In this document: positions 6,134 through 9,222 of the stretch, in pieces
Numbering within the stretch: position 1 is the stretch's first letter
Layout of the letters: every line of letters starts with the position of its first letter
Assembly (NCBI GenBank): GCA_900555365.1
Contig: USKO01000019.1
Coordinates: 1-9,222 of the forward strand
Source of the DNA: an uncultured Bacillota bacterium
Lineage (GTDB): Bacteria; Bacillota; Clostridia; Christensenellales; UBA1242
Direction of reading: 5' to 3'
DNA length: 9,222 bases
The notes under the pieces: model-generated
What the model saw: only the letters and a program-made list of their open reading frames with translations
What the model was told of the DNA's origin: nothing
Databases searched by the model: none
Program-made: the position numbers and the translations under genes

Positions 6134-6160
6134 AATAAAAAAAGCTGCCAAATTGGCAGC
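6134..6160 (-). terminator. Rho-independent terminator after efp
   Basis: On the minus strand GCTGCCAATTTGGCAGC (6160-6144) forms a stem with seven pairs and a tiny loop. It is followed at once by a run of seven T and then ATT (6143-6134). It lies about 30 bases after the efp stop. It separates the truB-efp block from the spoIIIA operon. Confidence 0.9.
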
Positions 6161-6190
6161 ACATTTTCATTATTTTTAATTAGAAAAAGA

Positions 6191-6751
6191 TTACTTCGCT
6201 CTTTCCATGTAACTTCCGTCACGAGTGTCAATTCTAATTCTGTCTCCCATATTTATAAACAAAGGAACATTAAGCACATATCCAGTTTCAACTTTAGCAG
6301 GTTTTGTTGAAGATTTTGCTGTATCGCCTTGTACACCAGGTTCGCAATCAATAACTTCAAGTTCAACAAAAGTTGGAGGATAGATGGCAAAAGGATTGCC
6401 CTTGTAGAAATACATTGTACACATTTCATTTTCTTTAACATAATTTAATGCATCTTCTACGCTATCCTTATTCAAAGGAATTTGATCATATGTTTCGTTG
6501 TCCATAAAATAGTAAATTGAGCCATCATTGTAAAGATAAGTCATTTCTTTCTTTTCAATTACAGCGATAGGGAATTTATCTGATGGGTTAAAAGTTGTTT
6601 CTTTAACCTGACCAGTCATAACATTTTTCAATTTAGCTCTTACAAATGGTGATCCCTTTCCTGGCTTTACATGTAAAAAATCAATTACTGAGTAAACAGC
6701 ACCATCCATTTCAAAAGTTGTACCTTTTCTAAAATCTCCAGCAAATACCAT
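6191..6751 (-). CDS. efp: Elongation factor P (EF-P)
   Basis: EF-P binds between the ribosomal P and E sites and relieves stalling at proline runs. The 186-residue product has the normal three-domain length: a KOW-like domain (about 1-63), an OB domain (about 66-128) and a C-terminal OB domain (about 130-186). The tip loop [12 protein letters not shown] (27-38) carries Lys32, the position modified in many bacteria. The family end pattern is present: [19 protein letters not shown] (142-160) and [13 protein letters not shown]. The residue after GKGS is Pro where Ala is usual. The ATG has an AAGGAG site 6 bases upstream. A promoter overlaps the end of the upstream gene and a terminator follows, so efp can be a single-gene unit. 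efp directly upstream of spoIIIAA is a conserved Firmicute arrangement. No modification enzyme gene is in the window. Confidence 0.97.
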   Translation of the reverse strand: MVFAGDFRKGTTFEMDGAVYSVIDFLHVKPGKGSPFVRAKLKNVMTGQVKETTFNPSDKFPIAVIEKKEMTYLYNDGSIYYFMDNETYDQIPLNKDSVEDALNYVKENEMCTMYFYKGNPFAIYPPTFVELEVIDCEPGVQGDTAKSSTKPAKVETGYVLNVPLFINMGDRIRIDTRDGSYMERAK

Positions 6752-6781
6752 AAATTTCTCCTTAGATTAAATTTCTTATAT

Positions 6782-6810
6782 ATTTTAACACAGTTATTTA
6801 ATTTTGTCTA
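6782..6810 (-). promoter_or_regulatory. Probable sigma-A promoter of efp
   Basis: On the minus strand TAGACA (6810-6805, 5 of 6 matches to TTGACA) is separated by 17 bases from TAAAAT (6787-6782, 5 of 6 matches), which is preceded by TGT to give an extended -10. The -35 is inside the last codons of the endonuclease IV-like gene. The expected leader is about 20-25 bases long and includes the AAGGAG ribosome binding site. Confidence 0.65.
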
Positions 6811-7657
6811 GTAAATTGTTGTATATTTTTTTCATAATAAGTGCATCATGCGGCATAAGTGACATTGATTCGCATATTACTCTAGGCGAAAGATTATAAT
6901 CAATCAAAGCTTTTGCAAGCGGCTCAAAATCAGGACCATAGATTAAGTCATCAAAGTTTAAATGTCTTATTTCTCCCTTTGGACCATACTGAATTTTTGA
7001 AAAATGAATATGGCAATTATTGGTCTTTTCGTACCCTAATTTTTCAAGAGAATAGTCAAAAATCTTTTTATAATCATCCTCTTTTTTTAAAGTCCCTTGT
7101 TGCAGAGCATTGATATGCCCAAAGTCAAATGTTGGCACTAAATGAGAATTTATTGTGCATAAATCTATAATTTCATTATATGTGCCTATTTGCATAGATT
7201 TACCCATAGTTTCAGGACACATAAACAATCCTTCAAGAAGACCTTCACTTTCTAATTTGTCAAATGTCTCTAGAAAGCGCTTATGAGTAAGTTTCAAAGC
7301 ATCTTGACGAGCCAATTTGCCACATGAGGCAGAATGAAATACCAGTTTATCAGCACCAAAAGCTCTTAAAAACTTAATACCAGTATATAGGTAGCCTTGA
7401 GTTTTTTGATACATCACTTCATCTGGGTTTGCAAAATTGATATAAAAAGGTGCATGAAGTGATAGTTTTATATTATGTTCTTTAAATAATTCGCCTGCTT
7501 TTTGAGCGGTTTGGCTGCTCATTTGATAGCCATGACCAAATGAGTATTCATAAGCGTCAAGCCCCTTTTCTTTCAACCATTTAGGAACTTGAAATATATC
7601 CTTATATCCTTCATTATAAAATTCATCTCCACAACCCGAAGGTCCAAATAATACCAT
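6794..7657 (-). CDS. Endonuclease IV-like TIM-barrel protein
   Basis: This 287-residue protein belongs to the AP endonuclease family 2 / xylose-isomerase-like TIM barrels and most resembles a divergent deoxyribonuclease IV group found in clostridia and archaea. Endonuclease IV cuts DNA 5' of abasic sites using three zinc ions. Likely metal ligands, aligned to E. coli Nfo, are His68 (LSLHAPFYINFAN), His108 (LVFHSAS), Glu149 (MCPETMGK), Asp178 and His181 (FDFGHINA), His216 (CHIHFSKI), His232 (GEIRHLNF) and Glu263 (VICESM). The Asp of the Nfo D-R-H triad is Ile230 here, with Glu229 next to it, so one ligand appears altered. The N-terminus FGPSGCGDEFYNEGYKDI fits the divergent group. The ATG has an AAGGGA ribosome binding site. 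It lies 47 bases after truB with no terminator between, so it is probably co-transcribed. AP endonuclease activity is inferred and another TIM-barrel function is possible. Confidence 0.8.
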   Translation of the reverse strand: MVLFGPSGCGDEFYNEGYKDIFQVPKWLKEKGLDAYEYSFGHGYQMSSQTAQKAGELFKEHNIKLSLHAPFYINFANPDEVMYQKTQGYLYTGIKFLRAFGADKLVFHSASCGKLARQDALKLTHKRFLETFDKLESEGLLEGLFMCPETMGKSMQIGTYNEIIDLCTINSHLVPTFDFGHINALQQGTLKKEDDYKKIFDYSLEKLGYEKTNNCHIHFSKIQYGPKGEIRHLNFDDLIYGPDFEPLAKALIDYNLSPRVICESMSLMPHDALIMKKIYNNLLDKIK

Positions 7658-7704
7658 ACTTTTCCCTTTTTATCTTTTATGTTTTACTTGTTTTTTTGTA
7701 TCTC

Positions 7705-8556
7705 TTATATTAATCTTAGAACTATTTTGGCTCTATGATTTTTAATTTCTATTATCCCAACAAATTTTTCGTTATAATAGCCTTTATAGAGTCCATCTTC
7801 TCTATTTACATTTATTGTTTGTCCATTGAGAAGTTTTAATGCTTCCTCCTGTAAAAATAAGCAAGAATAAAAAAACATAGAATCAAGACTTAAAATTTTA
7901 TAATTTCCTTTTTCAATTTCATCAAGAGTAAAAGCATCTTCTAATGAGAAATCTCCACATTTGGTGCGTATTATGTTAAGCATAATACCATATGTGTCTA
8001 GCGAGAGAGCCATATCTCTACACAAACTTCTTATATATGTTCCACTTGAACATTTGACTTTAAATTGAAATATGTTGTCACTAAGGCATTTTAATAGTTT
8101 TATATCATAAATTTCTATTTCTTTTGGTTTCAAATCCCCTTCAGTTATTTGTGAATTTCTAGCAAGCTGATAAGCTTTTTTCCCTGCTATTTTTTTCGCC
8201 GAATATATTGGAGGTACTTGATTTATTTTGCCAATAAAATTGGGAATAATGTTTAATATATCTGTTTTTGAAACTGATACATCATTTCTATCGGTTATCT
8301 CTCCTTCACAGTCAAGAGTTGTTGAGGTTTCTCCAAATTTAAAAGTCGTTATATATTCTTTGTCTTTATTTAAATATATATCAAATAGCTTTGTTCCCTT
8401 GCCTAAAGTAACTGGTAAAAGTCCTTCACCTAAAACGTCCAATGTGCCAAGATGCCCTGCTTTATTTGCTTGCAATAAGTACTTTACTTTGTTTACGACC
8501 TTATTAGATGATATACCTCTTTCTTTATTTACTAGAATTATTCCATTTATCTCCAT
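7705..8556 (-). CDS. truB: tRNA pseudouridine(55) synthase TruB
   Basis: TruB converts U55 in the T-loop of tRNAs to pseudouridine. The 283-residue product starts with GIILVNKERGISSNKVVNKV (5-24), the family's G...idKp.G.tS opening. The catalytic loop GHLGTLDVLGEGLLPV (34-49) contains the nucleophile Asp40, but departs from the usual GTLDPLATG pattern at Pro, Ala and Thr/Ser. Other family parts are KEYITTFKFGETSTTLD (66-82), VPPIYSAKKIAGKKAYQLAR (114-133), the SSGTYIRSLCRDMA motif (170-183) and IIRTKCGDF. A C-terminal PUA-like domain (about 235-283) follows. The ATG is one base after the stop of the upstream DHHA1 gene, with a moderate GAGAG site. The nrnA-truB order is conserved in Firmicutes, where it follows rbfA. 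Confidence 0.93.
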   Translation of the reverse strand: MEINGIILVNKERGISSNKVVNKVKYLLQANKAGHLGTLDVLGEGLLPVTLGKGTKLFDIYLNKDKEYITTFKFGETSTTLDCEGEITDRNDVSVSKTDILNIIPNFIGKINQVPPIYSAKKIAGKKAYQLARNSQITEGDLKPKEIEIYDIKLLKCLSDNIFQFKVKCSSGTYIRSLCRDMALSLDTYGIMLNIIRTKCGDFSLEDAFTLDEIEKGNYKILSLDSMFFYSCLFLQEEALKLLNGQTINVNREDGLYKGYYNEKFVGIIEIKNHRAKIVLRLI

Positions 8557-8557
8557 A

Positions 8558-9109
8558 TCACTCTCTATTTTGTTTTTTATTTTTCTCTATTAAAGATATA
8601 ACTTTTTTGACTAATGAATCTGCGCTCTTTGCTTTTATTTTTGCTCCTGATGCGCAAACATGTCCTCCACCGCCTAAAGCAGATGCAATATTATTTACAC
8701 TAAAACCTTGTTTAGCTCTAAATGATATATCGTAAAGACCCGTTTCATCTTCTGTTATTGAAAAACTATAATTGATATTCTCAATAGATATTAAATCAGT
8801 ACTAAAGCCACTGCAATTAACTTTTTCGCCTTTTAAAGATTTTATAGTTTTGTAGTCGATTACACAATAAGCGATATCTTCTTTGACTTTATAGTTTGCA
8901 TACAAATATTTTTTGAAGTCAATTTCTACTAGTGTCTTTGTTCTATAGAGTTTTTGGTTAACACCGATTAAGTCGGCATTTAATTTTGAAAGCTCATAGC
9001 CATGCATAAATGAGGCTGAATTTGTATTTCCGTTAACAAAAGAATTTGTATCACTTGATAGACCTGCATAAAGAATAGTAGCTACAAATGGCTCTATTTT
9101 TACTTTCAT
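8558..9109 (-). CDS. nrnA: 5'-truncated NrnA-type DHH/DHHA1 phosphoesterase (C-terminal half, probably broken)
   Basis: NrnA-type enzymes degrade nanoRNA and/or pAp; they are about 310-320 residues long, with an N-terminal DHH catalytic domain and a C-terminal DHHA1 domain. Here only 183 residues can be read. They cover the late part of the DHH domain, ATILYAGLSSDTNSF (10-24) with the conserved Asp20, and the DHHA1 domain, ending with the substrate-binding LGGGGHVCASGA (145-156). The DHH motif and the early Asp motifs are absent, so catalytic activity is not expected. The ATG at 9109 has no ribosome binding site, unlike neighbouring genes. The frame stays open and looks NrnA-like for 11 more codons (RYIDEILKL just upstream) until a TGA near 9150. 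This indicates an internal Met, not a true start. The position before truB is the normal one for nrnA. A deletion, insertion or assembly chimera could explain it. Confidence 0.75.
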   Translation of the reverse strand: MKVKIEPFVATILYAGLSSDTNSFVNGNTNSASFMHGYELSKLNADLIGVNQKLYRTKTLVEIDFKKYLYANYKVKEDIAYCVIDYKTIKSLKGEKVNCSGFSTDLISIENINYSFSITEDETGLYDISFRAKQGFSVNNIASALGGGGHVCASGAKIKAKSADSLVKKVISLIEKNKKQNRE

Positions 9110-9114
9110 TAATT

Positions 9115-9222
9115 TTAATATTTCGTCAATATATCTACTGTTCTGTCAGCCTTTAACCAAACTGCTTCTTTTTCTTCATGAGTAACAAAGATCAACGTCT
9201 TTCCCTCCGTCTTTTTCAAAAT
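9115..9222 (-). CDS. C-terminal fragment of an apparent ABC-transporter ATPase (runs off the window)
   Basis: The last 35 codons of a gene entering from the right edge read LKKTEGKTLIFVTHEEKEAV and then WLKADRTVDILTKY before a TAA. The GKTLIFVTHE part fits the H-loop strand of ABC ATPases (THE, with the switch His), and EAVWLKADR fits the following EA..lADR helix. Walker A, signature and Walker B would lie outside the window, so only the end can be judged. The stop is 5 bases before the ATG of the truncated NrnA gene, and the final residues (TVDILTKY) overlap sequence that reads as NrnA in another frame, so the true ATPase end may have been lost. In related genomes rbfA would be expected here, not an ABC gene. 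The type of transporter cannot be told. Confidence 0.55.
   Translation of the reverse strand: MLKKTEGKTLIFVTHEEKEAVWLKADRTVDILTKY

Noticed and set aside
6253..6441. Minus-strand frame inside efp, and a similar one at 664-864
   Set aside because: Each is an out-of-frame reading inside a confidently identified gene and has Leu/Ile-rich or biased composition typical of a shadow.
7658..7704. Possible promoter or terminator between truB and the endonuclease IV-like gene
   Set aside because: The 47 bases hold A-rich sequence and a ribosome binding site but no stem-loop and no paired promoter boxes.

Overview
The window is AT-rich DNA from an endospore-forming Firmicute, most likely a Clostridia-class bacterium. 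The reasons are a complete spoIIIA operon (spoIIIAA to spoIIIAH), an EF-P of clostridial type (FLHVKPGKG loop) next to it, strong AGGAGG-type ribosome binding sites, and the order efp, spoIIIA, Asp23-family gene, nusB, xseA. All genes lie on the minus strand, so transcription runs from high to low coordinates. No tRNA, rRNA, CRISPR array or insertion sequence was seen.

Right-hand block (9222 to about 6134): the end of an apparent ABC-transporter ATPase gene, then the C-terminal half only of an NrnA-type DHH/DHHA1 phosphoesterase, then truB (tRNA Psi55 synthase), an endonuclease IV-like TIM-barrel protein and efp. A rho-independent terminator follows efp. efp also seems to have its own extended -10 promoter inside the end of the preceding gene. 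The junction at about 9110-9150 is the oddest place in the window: the DHH catalytic domain is missing and ABC-like sequence sits where it should be.

Middle block (5907 to 1124): spoIIIAA, AB, AC, AD, AE, AF, AG and AH, tightly packed with short spacers or overlaps. Together they encode the mother-cell side of the SpoIIIA-SpoIIQ (feeding-tube) complex: an ATPase (AA), membrane platform proteins (AB to AE) and ring-forming proteins of the intermembrane space (AF, AG, AH). A 226-bp AT-rich spacer between the efp terminator and spoIIIAA must hold the operon promoter, but no convincing sigma-E site could be picked out by eye.

Left-hand block (1072 to 1): an Asp23/Gls24-family gene (YqhY position), nusB and the start of xseA. 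A near-consensus sigma-A-type promoter with an extended -10 lies in the 51-bp gap after spoIIIAH. This would let these housekeeping genes be expressed without the sporulation-specific operon upstream. Compared with Bacillus subtilis, accB, accC and folD are absent from this neighbourhood.

Most of the window is conserved housekeeping and sporulation content. The observations worth following are the broken nrnA/ABC junction, the two promoters, the compact SpoIIIAG, and residue changes in TruB, the endonuclease IV-like protein and EF-P.
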